NCBI RefSeq assembly: GCF_048544455.1
Contig: NC_133537.1
Coordinates: forward strand, 148,654,058 to 148,718,057
Source of the DNA: Silene latifolia
Taxonomy: Eukaryota; Streptophyta; Magnoliopsida; Caryophyllales; Caryophyllaceae
DNA: 64,000 bases
Reading direction: 5' to 3'
A model generated the notes under the pieces. That model worked only from the letters and a program-made list of their open reading frames with translations. It was not told the origin of the DNA and made no database searches. The position numbers and the translations under genes were made by a program. Positions 37,815 through 49,339 of the stretch are shown in pieces (the first letter of the stretch is position 1; each line of letters begins with the position of its first letter).

Positions 37815-39071
37815 TGTTAGGTTCATATACCTCTTATTAGACTCCTCTAATAGTGAACTAATTAACTTGTTAATTATTTGTTCTTTAGATCTAGTGCATG
37901 CATAACAAAATGAAAGATTTATAAGAAGAACAATGTTCCTTACATTGTTAGGTGTTTTGAAATATGTGGGCACAAGTAAGGTCACCTTCCTTCACTTGTT
38001 CTTGAGCTAAATATTGTGGATGATCCTCCTAAGACACCAAGTATAGAAGTCACTCCAATAAATTGCACCCAAGATTAGTCCCAAAAATTCCTACTAATAT
38101 TAACTAGATATGTAGTAGAAATATATCCTTAATAATACTAATGTTCTTGTATTACTACCTCTAGTAATAGATTGGAGAGTATTAGTGTAGTAGAGAGTTT
38201 GTTGCAATAGCATATGAGGAAAAATAGAGAGAAAAAACAACACAAGCACACACACTAGAAAAATTGAGCAAATGATGCTCTCTACTTAAGGCCAAAACTG
38301 GTGGCCTCTTTCACTTGTAGGGAATCTTGTGCTTTTGTTTTTACTCTATTGTTTAGTGTAGGTAGAGTGTAGGAAGCCTAGGTGTAAGATGTAGCATGTA
38401 AAGGCTAGTGTGATATGTCACAATCACACAATAACCAACATCAACATAAGACAAAAGAGCATCTATTGTGCTCTTATAATGGCCGAAATATTGGTCTTAT
38501 TTTGGTCCATTTTTGCCTTTTGTCATTTGTCCCACAAATGCTTATAAGTCATATGTTTAACTATCTTACATATTTAATTGTTAATGTAATCATTTAATAC
38601 TTAAATATTACAATTAATAATATAATATACACTCCACTTTTTGAGTAGTATGCTACCATTATATCAACATATAATGGGTCCCATAATTACTAGTTAGTTA
38701 AAATTACAACTTCTTGTAACTTTAAATAACTAATTACCTCTACCTCAAAACTTATATTAATACCTCAACTAATTTAGTAATTTAACACTTAATTACTAAA
38801 TTGAATCTTATTTAATCACATTATAATAAGACGCAAAATTTGCACTCCCATAATTAAGGAATTAATTAATCTGTATCGCATACAATTAATTAAATATCTA
38901 TTTGGGCCTCATGCTATAGGTGTGACCTAAAGGGATCAGCTGACCACCACCGTCACACGACATTAATGTCGACTGTATAAAGAATCATCCCTCACGTATT
39001 CTTAGTAGGAGATTTAATAATGATATTTAATTCATGTGATCGCACTATTGTTGAGGACACATTTCCCAACA
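37815..39071 (-). repeat. 5' LTR of Copia B
   Basis: 1257 bp, 43 bp shorter than the other LTR mainly because of one deletion at about 38970, where a segment between two GTC motifs is missing. Confidence 0.92.
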
Positions 39072-39827
39072 AGTATCATCGTAAACAAACTTGCATTCAA
39101 GATAACACAAAGAGTAAGTAGAACCTGATTTATTCATATTAAAGTTTGAGAAAAGTTGAAACAAAGAAGCCATCTGATCTATGGTCAGCGGCGGTAAAGG
39201 GACAGTTGTTGGGACATTTCCTGAACTACCGTTACTATTTGAGGCTAAGCTAGGAGAAAGAAAGGGAATGGGGACGATGACAGGAGGAGACTCCTTATTA
39301 ACTTCTCTAGACTCCGACTCTGACTCTGACTCGAATTCATCGTCTTCTGGTTCTCCCTTGAACATCCCTCCTTTTCCAGTGGTGAGCTTGAAGAGTCTTC
39401 CCTGATTGTTGGTCCACTTGATTGATTTTCTCCATCCTTTCTACTGGTTCACGTTTGTTTCTGTGATTAACGCGGTAGGGTTGAAGTGATCGTCTTGAAG
39501 TATCATGGTAATGATCTCATCCTGCACGGCTCTAACAAATCGATCTTCTCCAAATAGTAGACTAACAGCTTGTTCGTCTAAGCAAGGTGCTTGACGAACC
39601 TTGACGCTAGGAACCGTTTCTGGAGGAATGAAGTAGCAATCGTGAAAGATCTCGATTCCGGCTAGCTTCCTTCCGAGATAGTGCCAAGGTTCGGGAAATC
39701 CGTGAAAGAGTTATTGACTTCCTTCCCTAATGAAGTATCCATGTAGGGTAGGGAGATATGGTCGAGCGAGCAACTCGAGAACTTCCTCTTTAGTGGGTTT
39801 GTATCCTAGTCCAAGTGGTATTCTTTT
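39072..39827 (-). pseudogene. Tat gag-pol linker between protease and RT (broken)
   Basis: The frame downstream of the protease continues after a stop at 39828 (KRIPLGLGYKPTKEEVLELL), meets two more stops near 39710 and 39440, and then runs from 39365 as an acidic, Ser/Pro-rich stretch to the Copia B junction at 39072. It resumes at 30477 in the same frame. In Tat elements this part of the polyprotein lies between protease and RT and is poorly conserved. Confidence 0.7.
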
Positions 39828-42425
39828 TTAGTTGCCTTCCTTGTAGGGTGCGAAGGTGTTTCTTCGGGCAGGGTTCAAAGGCATTCCCGGGAAGTATCCC
39901 TGGGATTTGAGTATATGGTTGAACACCAAGTTGGAGTAGGGATCGTAGTATATGGGTGCCAACTCACTTTCTATGACACTTATGCTTTGAAAGCCCCCAA
40001 GTTCATATACTGGAACCGCAAGGACTTGATTATTTGACTTCTTTTCGATTATTGCCTTGATGGGTGACAAAGTGATCGTCACCACTTTGCCATTTAGTGG
40101 AATTTTGATCTTTTGGTGAAGGGTGGATGTTACCGCTTTGGAAGCGTGAATCCAAGGTCTTCCCAGAAGTATGTTGAAGGAAGCTTCAATGTCCACTATT
40201 TGGAAGTTACCCTTTCGCTCAATTGGCCATGTGGCTATGGTTAAGTTAACGACTCCTACTACCTTTCGTCGTGTACCATCATATGCGTGGACACTTTGAT
40301 TGGTAGAGGTCCAATCCGACTCTTTCATGCCTAGTTTGTATGCTGTTTTCAAGGGTATGACGTTAACCGCAGAGCCATCATCCACCAAGGTCATTGGCAC
40401 ATTCTTCTTTAAGCAAACGACAGTGATGTAAAGAGCCAAGTTGTGACTAGCGCCAAAGGGCGGCAAATCTTCATCTGAGAAAGTAATAGAATTACTTAGC
40501 TTCGGTGATTCTTGGAAGACCAAGTTGACTACATCGTCGGGTGTGGAGTTATGTGCTACATTTAGTTTGGCCAAAGCTTGTAGTAAAGCTTGGCGATGTG
40601 GGAATGAGCTTGCTACTAGTTGCCAGACTGAAAGATAAGCCTTTGTCTTCTGTAATTGCTTTAGCAAATGGTCAGTAGAGTCATCTTCATTATCATTTGG
40701 TGTGATAACGTTGGTTGGACCATTTTGAGTAGTACTTTGATATGGACGCCCCGAACGAGTTAGGTGGTCTACATCTTGGTCTTCACCATTTTGGACTATT
40801 TCCTTGACTAGGGAGTGTTCAATGAGATACTCGTCCTCATCATCATCGGCCCATACTCCATTGACTGTAGCTAGTTCCCTCATTCTCATGATCTCGTCCT
40901 CTAATTGTGTAATTTGGTCGATTAGTTTATCAACCACGGCGACTACTTCTTGCATAGTAGCATTTTGGGAGAAAATTAGTGGCGCATGTTCTTTAGGTGT
41001 TGCATTGGGATCATGTAAAGTTGTCACCACATTTTCCAATTCTGAAACTTGCCTATCCATACTCCTTGCCCATGCGATGAAGCCGGTAATGGTAGGGGAA
41101 ATGGTAGAGTAGAACACTTCATTCTCGATCGCGTGGATCTCATCTTCGACTGGAGAAATGAGGTGTGAACAATTTAAGGTAGATTCTTCACTTGTGATCA
41201 CTAGAATTCCAAGAGGATTCTGAGTGTTGTTGGGCTTACCTCCCGGCGGTATTGGTAGTCGACCATCCTCAATCATGTCTTGGAGCACATTTTTCAATTT
41301 GTAGCATTTTTCTGTGTCATGTCCCTTACCCCTATGATATTCGTAGTATGAATTCTCATCCCAGAACTTGGATTTCTTTTCTGGTTCGGGTGTAGGGCCT
41401 ATGGGTTGGAGTTTGCCTTGTTTCATCAACCTTTTTAGAGCATTGGAGTAAGTGTCCCCAAGATTTGTAAATTTCCTCGGTGAGGTACTCTTCTTGGATG
41501 GCTCAAGAAGGTTAACTTCATCAGTCTTGCTAGTGGAGCCGTAAGAACGACTTGGTGAGCCTTGATATCCTCGGCCTACCGTTTTGGACAAGAGCCCTTT
41601 ATGGATGTCATCTTCGATCCTTGTTCCTAGTACGGTTAAATCTTTGAAAGTGTTGATGTTTTGGTACCTCAAATGACTCGCATAGATGGGTATTACGTTG
41701 TCCACGAACTTCTCCACGAGGGTAGCTTCGTCTGGGCGTTCAACTAGTTGGGTACTAGTCTTCCTCCACCTACTTAGGAAGTCGGTGAAACCTTCTTTGT
41801 CATTTTGGGTAAGAACCTCTAAAGTGCGCATGTTGACTTGGATTTCAGCATTATCCGCATATTGCTTAGCAAACTCGATCGCGGCATCTTCCAAAGTAGC
41901 GATCTTCTTATTCTCTAGAGAGTAGAACCATTGCTTTGGGATGGTGTCAAGAGATGAAGGAAAGATCCTTAAGAACATCTCGGGTTTGATGTCTTTGATA
42001 GACATATATTCCTTGAAAGCACGGATGTGATTCAAAGGGTTTTCGTGCCCCTTCAATCTAGGGATATCCGTCATGTTGAAGTTGGTTGGCAACTTGGAAC
42101 TCACGGCCTCATACTTACGGTTATTTTCCCTATAAATGTCATCCCCTTTGAGATACATCAATTGTTCCTCCAAATATTGGAGTCGTTTCTCGGCTGTAGT
42201 CATTCCTATGGTAGGGTTTTCTTCCCCGAAGGTGTTCACAAAGCCATCATCTACTTCACTTTCCCGAGGAGGCAACCTCGTTTCTACGGTATAAATTCGG
42301 CCTTCGATTGTATCGAGGCGGTCGTGCACTTGATCTTGAGTAACTTGGAGGCGAGCTAGCGCGGTTAGGATTTGATCATTACCTTTCTGGGGTTGGTCGG
42401 TGCTTACATCTCTTATTTCAGGCAT
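39828..42425 (-). CDS. gag: Tat-lineage Gag-protease polyprotein (865 codons, open)
   Basis: The longest open frame in the window, starting MPEIRDVSTD at 42425. Residues about 20-110 look like a coiled coil. The retrotransposon gag domain lies about 115-280 (LKGHENPLNHIRAF, IPKQWFYSLE, FTDFLSRWRKTS). A degenerate knuckle YYEYHRGKGHDTEKCYKLK at about 358-376 keeps the His and last Cys of the Tat-type CEYH...GH...C finger but has Tyr for the first Cys. An aspartic protease site LVDDGSAVNVIP is at about 668-679. Gag packages element RNA and the protease cleaves the polyprotein. Its stop at 39828 seems premature because coding continues downstream, so pol could not be made by simple readthrough. 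The CDS is otherwise intact, in contrast to pol. Confidence 0.88.
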   Translation of the reverse strand: MPEIRDVSTDQPQKGNDQILTALARLQVTQDQVHDRLDTIEGRIYTVETRLPPRESEVDDGFVNTFGEENPTIGMTTAEKRLQYLEEQLMYLKGDDIYRENNRKYEAVSSKLPTNFNMTDIPRLKGHENPLNHIRAFKEYMSIKDIKPEMFLRIFPSSLDTIPKQWFYSLENKKIATLEDAAIEFAKQYADNAEIQVNMRTLEVLTQNDKEGFTDFLSRWRKTSTQLVERPDEATLVEKFVDNVIPIYASHLRYQNINTFKDLTVLGTRIEDDIHKGLLSKTVGRGYQGSPSRSYGSTSKTDEVNLLEPSKKSTSPRKFTNLGDTYSNALKRLMKQGKLQPIGPTPEPEKKSKFWDENSYYEYHRGKGHDTEKCYKLKNVLQDMIEDGRLPIPPGGKPNNTQNPLGILVITSEESTLNCSHLISPVEDEIHAIENEVFYSTISPTITGFIAWARSMDRQVSELENVVTTLHDPNATPKEHAPLIFSQNATMQEVVAVVDKLIDQITQLEDEIMRMRELATVNGVWADDDEDEYLIEHSLVKEIVQNGEDQDVDHLTRSGRPYQSTTQNGPTNVITPNDNEDDSTDHLLKQLQKTKAYLSVWQLVASSFPHRQALLQALAKLNVAHNSTPDDVVNLVFQESPKLSNSITFSDEDLPPFGASHNLALYITVVCLKKNVPMTLVDDGSAVNVIPLKTAYKLGMKESDWTSTNQSVHAYDGTRRKVVGVVNLTIATWPIERKGNFQIVDIEASFNILLGRPWIHASKAVTSTLHQKIKIPLNGKVVTITLSPIKAIIEKKSNNQVLAVPVYELGGFQSISVIESELAPIYYDPYSNLVFNHILKSQGYFPGMPLNPARRNTFAPYKEGN

Positions 42426-43196
42426 CTTGGAAACTGGATAAGAGATCGACGACGATTCAAAACACGATCGACCATTCTAGCACACTTACTAAGAGAGAAA
42501 TGTTTTGACTTACGAAGTGGGTGTGTGCCACTTATGTTGAGTGAGTTTTGAAAAGATGACAAAGTCAGAAAATGTGTGTCCTAGTCAACTATAGTGTAGT
42601 TGTAGGAGTGGACTCGAAGTGAGGTTTTGAAATGGGCTTGGGCCCGGAATTTTGACTCGACAAATGGACAGAGTTTTGACTCGGTTTTTGCGCTAATCAT
42701 TGGCTTTTTCGAAATTTACATTTTAAAGGGATTTTGATTTTACAAAAATCGTCATGGTTTCGTTTAGAAATGGTGATCACGTAAGGTACAAACATTTATA
42801 CAAGCATTATAACGGGATGCTGAGTGCATTTAAAAGGGTTTTTGTTTAAAGGGTGGGTTGCCATACCGAACAACCAAACCCGAAGTCTGTGGAGAGGCTC
42901 GTACCAAACAAGAGTAAGGCCGATTCCTAGTCCACTTCCTCAAGTAATGAAAGTCCTTGATACAAACAAAAGTAAGTACCATGGTATGGATGACGTCAAT
43001 CGCTAACCATTCTTAGGCCCAAATAAGAATTAGGACGTTTAGACGGGACGATTGGTCGAATGGGTTGGGTTGGGCCTAGGAAGGCCGAATGAAACGATCT
43101 AGGAAGACCGAGTTATGAAAACCGACAATTGTCTTGTACAAACTATTCCCTAACCTTGTACAAGTTTCACCCTTTTGGCTACACGTAAGTGTATTA
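42426..43196 (-). other. 5' untranslated leader of the Tat-lineage element
   Basis: About 770 bp between PBS and gag start. There is no ORF with a recognisable domain, and no sense ORF1 upstream of gag as in typical Ogre elements, which argues for a Retand-like layout. Short plus- and minus-strand frames here have no domain. Confidence 0.6.
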
Positions 43197-43214
43197 TCCC
43201 CAGTGAAGTCGCCA
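43197..43214 (-). other. PBS of the Tat-lineage element
   Basis: The minus strand reads TGGCGACTTCACTGGGGA, three bases after the end of the 5' LTR. PBS of the TGGCGACT...TGGGGA form are typical of Tat/Ogre elements, often assigned to tRNA-Arg. Confidence 0.78.
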
Positions 43215-43910
43215 AACTGTGGACGCGGGCCACGGGGGCGCTTGGTAACAAGTGTTTGCATTTGTGGAGTCGCCACTAATTTATTGTGGAAAATTGGAAA
43301 CCGTTCGAATACCTTGTGCCATGTCAAGACACAAAGTAGTGACATGAACACCAAGAACTCGTTACCCTTAGCATTCTATGTCTAGAATGACTCTCGTGGA
43401 TGCCAATGAACACGGATGTTCACAGAGATCTGGAGTAAGGGGTGAGGGTACGTATTAGGAAGCTCTTTTGATCGAACACCTAATCCCGCCCGCCTCGATA
43501 GCGGTCTCTACTATTGATTAGGGAAAATCGTCTATACTCGATATATTGTCGATTATATGCATGCAATGCAACATCCAAGTTTTAATCCTAACATATGAGA
43601 ATTAGACTAAGTCGGTGAACAATTAATTTAACATACAATTGAGTCGAAGTAGGGATTTAGATTTAATTACATGTGAAGACATACAAGCAATGCGATAAAA
43701 GAAATACAATAATACAATAATTACAATAATTACAACGGATTAATGATTTATGTCGAAAGTACCTTTAAAACGGATAATTTGGGAAAAAGAATAAATAAAT
43801 AGAAATTAGGTGATAATAAAAATGACAATTAATTGAATACGTAAACTAATTAAACTAGGTCAAGGCAGAACGGAAGTTTTGAGACAGAAATCAACCTGGA
43901 ACAGGCGTAA

Positions 43911-44410
43911 CTACTACAGATAGAGGCTATAACAATGGGTAAAAACCGTTGTAAAAACAAAAAGCGGACGTTGTTAAAGCGGCCGTTGTAGAAGGTATTT
44001 ACAACGGTTTGGTTATTTAATGAAACCGTTGTCGAAAGTATTCATCACGGTTAAAAGCCGTTGTTGTTGGGTGTACGCCCTTGTGGAAAGTGTTTCAAAA
44101 ATTTGGAGGGAATAATATAACAACGGTTGTCATATGTATAACCGTTGTTGTAACTTTCCCTCCAAAATTGTGAAGTCTTTTAACAACGGGTTTATGCTAC
44201 ATACCCGTTGTTGAAATTGTTAGTAACAACGGTTCTTAGTTTAAAACCCGTTGTTGTAACTTTCCTTCCAAAATTGTGAAGACTTTTAACAACGGTTCTT
44301 CGTTTAAAACCTGTTGTTGAATATTATGCGCGGTATTTGTGATAGGTATTCACAACGGTGTTTTTTTTTATTAACCGTTGTGAAAGGTCTTCACAACGTT
44401 TTTTTTTGTT
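43911..44410. repeat. Left TIR and subterminal repeat array of the CACTA
   Basis: Short motifs AACAACGG and its complement CCGTTGTT recur at least twelve times, often in inverted pairs around 15-20 bp. Such arrays are the binding region for the transposon-encoded proteins in En/Spm elements. Confidence 0.82.
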
Positions 44411-44570
44411 GTAACAGTTTTTATTACGAACTCCTAATGTTTTGAAAATTTAAATTTGTTTCATGCCATTCAAAAACCTGCATATATCAGCAGCACCATA
44501 TACCAGCACCAACATAAATCACAGCTGGGTTCATCAGAACTCAATAGATTCAATTCAACCACAACAGCAG

Positions 44571-44574
<4 letters not shown>

Positions 44575-44609
<35 letters not shown>

Positions 44610-44717
44610 TATATATATATATATATGTACATATATATATATATATGTACATATATATATATATATATGTACATATATATATATATATGTACATATATAT
44701 ATATATATGTACATATA

Positions 44718-44755
<38 letters not shown>
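44575..44755. repeat. (AT)n microsatellite with regularly spaced GTAC
   Basis: About 180 bp of alternating AT broken every 22-24 bp by TGTACA, giving a second-order period. The Tyr/Ile/Met-rich ORFs read through it are artefacts of the repeat. Confidence 0.9.
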
Positions 44756-44861
44756 CTTACAAGGAGTTGAATTTACATAAACTAGTCATTCCCTTTCAAC
44801 AAAAAATTTACTAATATGCTGATCTAAACTCTGAGTATCATGCATTTCTATTTTCTAAGAC

Positions 44862-47800
44862 TTATTTGCCCAACATGTCCCTTACCTCGTCTATATCTAC
44901 ACTTGAGTACTGCTGAATCTCTGGTGACGGGTTGATTACATACTGCGGAAAAAACAAAGACAAGACATTATTGTAACAACATCAATTACTGCATAGCAAC
45001 ATCATGGTATATATAGCAGCAAGCAAGACAACATTAGCTGTAATTTAATAAAAAGTAATAAACACATTATTAAATTACTAACCTTTTCTGGAATAAGGAT
45101 ATATCTTCGCCTAATAATCTCCAACATTAACCGACAAACGTAGTATCCACATTGTATGCTATCTGGCTGGCGAGGGGCCTATTATTATATAAAAACAAAC
45201 AGACGAGAGAAGGCTCACATCAGAATCTTGAACTTTAGGTATTGTATTAGTATTAAACACAGATTTTTGCACTTAATGTATTGTATTTGAGCACGTACCC
45301 CTGTTATCGTAATAAAATTAGGGCCATCATCAGAATCTTTCGTGGGTTGATCCTGCTCGTTAACTCTTCTCTTCTCAAAGGCCCTTATTTTAAAAAAAAC
45401 AAAAGGAGGCAGACACTCATTTTTTTAGGGACAAAAATGAGCTTTTTGCTATAAATAAAAATTGAAACTTGATGTTATTATAAATAAATCAGCATTATAA
45501 ACTTACTTATTAATCAAGCGCTTAAAAGTCTCGCTTGGTTGATTATGTAAAGAGTCAAACCAGAAAACTTTCTTCTTTCTCGGCATGATGGCTGCTAGCA
45601 CCCAATGAGTCCTATATCAAGAGAAATCATCATTATTAACAAGTACATATATTAGTTATGAAAATGCAATTGTAGGGGGAAACGTAATATTAATTTCTTT
45701 ATTACCCTTTTTCATTATAAGCGGCAAAAACCAGCTTCTTGGTTGTCGCCAATTGCCGAGCAATATAATCTACCCGATCTTCGAACGAGAATTCCGTAAT
45801 AAATAAAGATAAAACATAGGGGCACAGGAATCCGTATTGATCAACTGGAATCTTCTTCTCGGGGATCACTCTCAATTTCAATATCCTACATTATTACGGT
45901 ATTAATTCCTTTATTTAAAACACTATCTAGTAGTCATAATATTAGAATATGAAATTATTTATTAAGAAACTTACTTCATCCAAACAAATAGGTGTTGGAC
46001 ATCAATCTGGTCTAGGCCAGCCCAAATGGCTAGCATATCCCATGACATAAGTGCTGAGCGCTCAACCCCTAGAATATCCTCCTCGAGGGGAATAATTATC
46101 AATTGCTCGGTTGCTATGCGACGGCAAGCCTCCTCATGCAGTTTCCTCATCGTCGTCGTTCTTACTTTTTGCATGTAATCCTTCCCAGTATATTGTGTGG
46201 AGTTTAAACTCCTAACTTCTTTCAGGTCGGGGAAATAATGATTCTTTGATTTTGTGCTACTACCACCAGCCTACACATGTAGATAATTAAAATAATAAAA
46301 AATACAAAGGTAACATATCCTAGTTGGAGTAATAAAAATAAAAGCGTACTTAATTAAATACCTCGTCAACCTGCTCTTTCATTGATGAGGTAGTAGTAGC
46401 AGGTATGACTGGGGACTTAGGCTTATCAGTCTTTTTTGTCCCCTACACAAAATTACCATGCTTTTTATAAATACAGACAAAATATAAATAAAGGGAGCGA
46501 GGTTTTTAAAAAAATGGAGAAGTTAATTAAATACCTCATCAGATTGTTGTCTGGACGAGGTAGTTGGCATGTCCGGTGACTTAGGCTTATCCGCCAAAGC
46601 CAGCTTTTTTGTTCCCTACAAAAAAAAAATAACATATAAATTTAACATATAAAAACATTCAACAATTAAAAATGTAACATATATATAAAGGTATTTCTTC
46701 TAACCCCAACTGCTTTTTTTCTTTGAGGCGGAGACGGCCGAGCCAAGTAGATGTGAGTTTCGAGCCATTGGATAAAACTTCCAACCGCATCTCTCGTAAT
46801 GGTAATGTCGTCACGAACCGGGACAAAGCGGTTGAATGTTTTCATGGCCGGAAAGACCGTAGTTATCTCTACTTTTCTATGATTCGGCAAAAGTTTTTCG
46901 CCATGAACTACGATTTCACTGCTGCTGCAGATTTGGTGTGCATTTCTACGAGACCCCGGCCAACACGCACATGTGGCTTTTCGGTTTTAGGGTTAGCAAG
47001 AATAAGCGGCCTCTTGTTTACGGCTTTGAAGAATATACACATACATTATTATATCCCAAAATTTAATAGAATTCATATAAATTTAACTAATTAAACACTT
47101 CATGCATACCTTACCTTAAAAAACAGGAACCGACTTGAAGGGGATGTATCGTATTCCATCGCCCGTCTTCTCAAGTTGCATCTCCTTTTCAGACCCATTA
47201 TTTACCTAATAAAATTAACCAATGGCACCATGTCAGAAGTTATAGCATTAGAGCTGGCAGGGAACACACCCCTTGATCTTACCCAAAAAAAGAAAAAGAA
47301 AAATAAGGAAGTATTGGGTACCTGATCGGCTTTAGTTGTTACAACTTCAGAAGCATTAGGTACCAGATCTTTCTGAATCTCGTTGACCGATACTTCCTTC
47401 TCATGTATTGCCAAGGTAGTAGCGGCCTCTTGACCAATCTGTTGTACCTTATTATTACCCCCTTTAGAAATGACATCCTCCATCATCTTCACTTCTTCTT
47501 CGGAAAGCTTGCCTCCAGCATTCAGCTTTAGTAGTACGGATGCCATTAACTTAAGCTGCGTGCCAAGAATGTAATGTGTCAGAAATTTTTATCCCAACAA
47601 TAACATGTGAATTAAACTTAAATGAAAATAATAGAATAAATGGTACCATGTCAGCCTTCTCAGACTTTGTCTTCCTTTTCTTCTTTATCGGGGCAGTTAT
47701 CCCATAATATTTCGTTACTCCAACCTGTAACGGGACGCCCCTTAAACGACCTGGATGTTCGGGTCGGCCGATCGCTCTAGCAAGAACGTCATTACGACCA

Positions 47801-48855
47801 CTGGGAGTGAATTTCCCTTCTTCTACCTCTTTCAATACGTTGTCCTATAATATATTAAATAAACTTCAAATTATATTTGTGACTAAAATAATAAAGTTAG
47901 TAATGAACTCGTCTTAATAAAATAATGCTTACTATGTTGGCCAACACTTCCTCATCATATTTGTCACGCGACCGGGATCCTTTAGGCGTGTGCCCTTCTT
48001 TATAAGTTACATGACGATCCAAGTTGGTCACTCCCTTTGCCACCTACACATTAACATGGTAACATTTATACATGTAAATGTGTATCAATGCAAGTCCAAG
48101 TGTGATTAAAAAAATAAAGTCTCACAGGGGAATAATGCATGCTACTTACGAGGTTCTCTTCTATCTTTCTGTAACCGCCTCGAGAACCATACCATTTCCC
48201 TTTCTTGCAAGAAATGTTAGCACGATTTCTTCTGCTAACGGCCTTCAAATAATTATATAAAAGCGCAGGTAGATGAGATAATAAAAAGATTATATAAAGG
48301 ACTCATTAATTAAAAAAATGATAGGTAAATCGTTAAAAGGCGAGGATATTTAACTGGAAACTTCTCAGTAGTTCTCATCTCTTTGAAAAGATCCCATTGT
48401 TCCTGGCTGATGGTGGGATACTTATTGTCTCCCGGTGGGCTCTTACGCATCTCCCCAGTTGCCTTGTCCACATATAACCAATCCCTAGCAACGTCACACC
48501 TCCACTGCCTGTGTACATCCGCTGCCTTATGCATAAAATACTTATCATGGCTTTCATCGGGTATAATAAAGGCTTCCTTTACACGAGCCAAGTATAACTC
48601 CGCCAATTTTGGATTCACTTTCTAAAATCATCTAAATGGATAGGCACAAACTGTCTTGTGCAACATCCAATCCAACTGGATTAAAAAACCCGCATTTGGA
48701 CCAGTAGGGAAACCCTTCTCACTCCATGTTATTTCCATCGGTTCTTTAGCGGCTATAGCTGCAAGGCATCTCTGGCACTTCGTAGCACCCCTCTCACCAG
48801 GCTTATTATCCCCAGGCTTATTGTTCTTTTGACTTATTTTCCGTTTTTCACCCAT
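44862..48855 (-). CDS. CACTA second gene: multi-exon protein with C-terminal Ulp1-like (C48) cysteine protease
   Basis: About 14 exons on the minus strand, inferred from GT-AG borders. Start MGEKRKISQKNN at 48855; the first exon block includes a plant transposase-like segment (KYPTISQEQWDLFKE). Later exons (approximate plus coordinates) are 48150-48244, 47935-48042, 47648-47845 (motif EHPGRLRGV, common in CACTA second genes), 47325-47546, 46700-47010, 46540-46616, 46366-46443, 45975-46272, 45705-45895, 45510-45612, 45300-45388, 45083-45178 and 44862-44942. The protease triad is visible: His in THWVLAAIM, Asp in VFWFDSLH and Cys in SIQCGYYVCRLM. The last exon ends DMLGK and TAA. Ulp1 enzymes remove SUMO; the role in transposons is not settled. 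Two stops near 48620 (TGA, TAG) and possible frame breaks near 46900-47150 suggest early decay, while the protease part is open. Confidence 0.72.
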
Positions 48856-49339
48856 GATAATCCTAAAACCCAAATATGAATGATATAGGAAATGAACAAC
48901 TTAACAACGTACGTACATGTAGAGTATTATCTAAAACCCTAAACCCTAATAGGAATGAAAATTTAAAACAACAGATTGAGCTTCTAAAATCCTAAACCCT
49001 AATAAGAGGAGTGAAGTAGATGATGCGGGATGATAAAGATAACAAAGAAGACGAAAAACAAACAGATGCATGAAAAAGAAAAAAGATGATCGTCTTAAAA
49101 CCCTAATCACGAAACACAAAATTAAAGTGATCAACATACTTGATGATGATGATGATAAAGAGAACGAGCAAGATGATAAGGGAAGGCAACGGAATCTGGG
49201 CGTCGGAAACTGGGCGACGGCCGGCGACGAGAATGTAAAAAGCGAGGAAGAGAGAAGAATAAACTCAGGATACCAACGGTTGAACTGGTGTTGTGTGTGT
49301 TTGTGTATGGTATGCTGTATGTGTTTGTAAATTAGTTTT

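Larger units (their letters stand above)
30478..39071 (-). mobile_element. Copia-type LTR retrotransposon B, coding capacity eroded, inserted in Tat pol
   Basis: LTRs 30478-31777 and 37815-39071 flank about 6.0 kb of interior; the target AGTAT is duplicated (30473-30477 and 39072-39076). Removing the insert restores an open reading frame across the site (DDT then EDDADPYS), confirming the borders. The PPT is beside the left LTR and the PBS beside the right LTR, so the orientation is minus. The interior has only short eroded gag, protease and RT patches. It is 8594 bp long, close to the 8.6 kb of Copia A without its nested element, and shares leader and 3' untranslated sequence with it, but its LTR is different. 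The two are sister subfamilies. LTR identity near 99% apart from one 43-bp gap implies recent movement. Confidence 0.9.

Noticed and set aside
43911..44410. Regularly spaced short repeats that could suggest a CRISPR-like array
   Set aside because: Units are inverted as well as direct, spacing is irregular, and they lie at the ends of a DNA transposon in a plant genome; they are subterminal repeats.
44456..44780. Tyr/Ile-rich ORFs of about 60-105 codons on both strands
   Set aside because: They are translations of the (AT)n microsatellite.
48930..49110. CCCTAAACCCTAA-like stretches that resemble telomere repeat
   Set aside because: Only isolated one- or two-unit boxes near the start of the Ulp1-type gene; such telo-box motifs are common in plant gene leaders and do not form an array.
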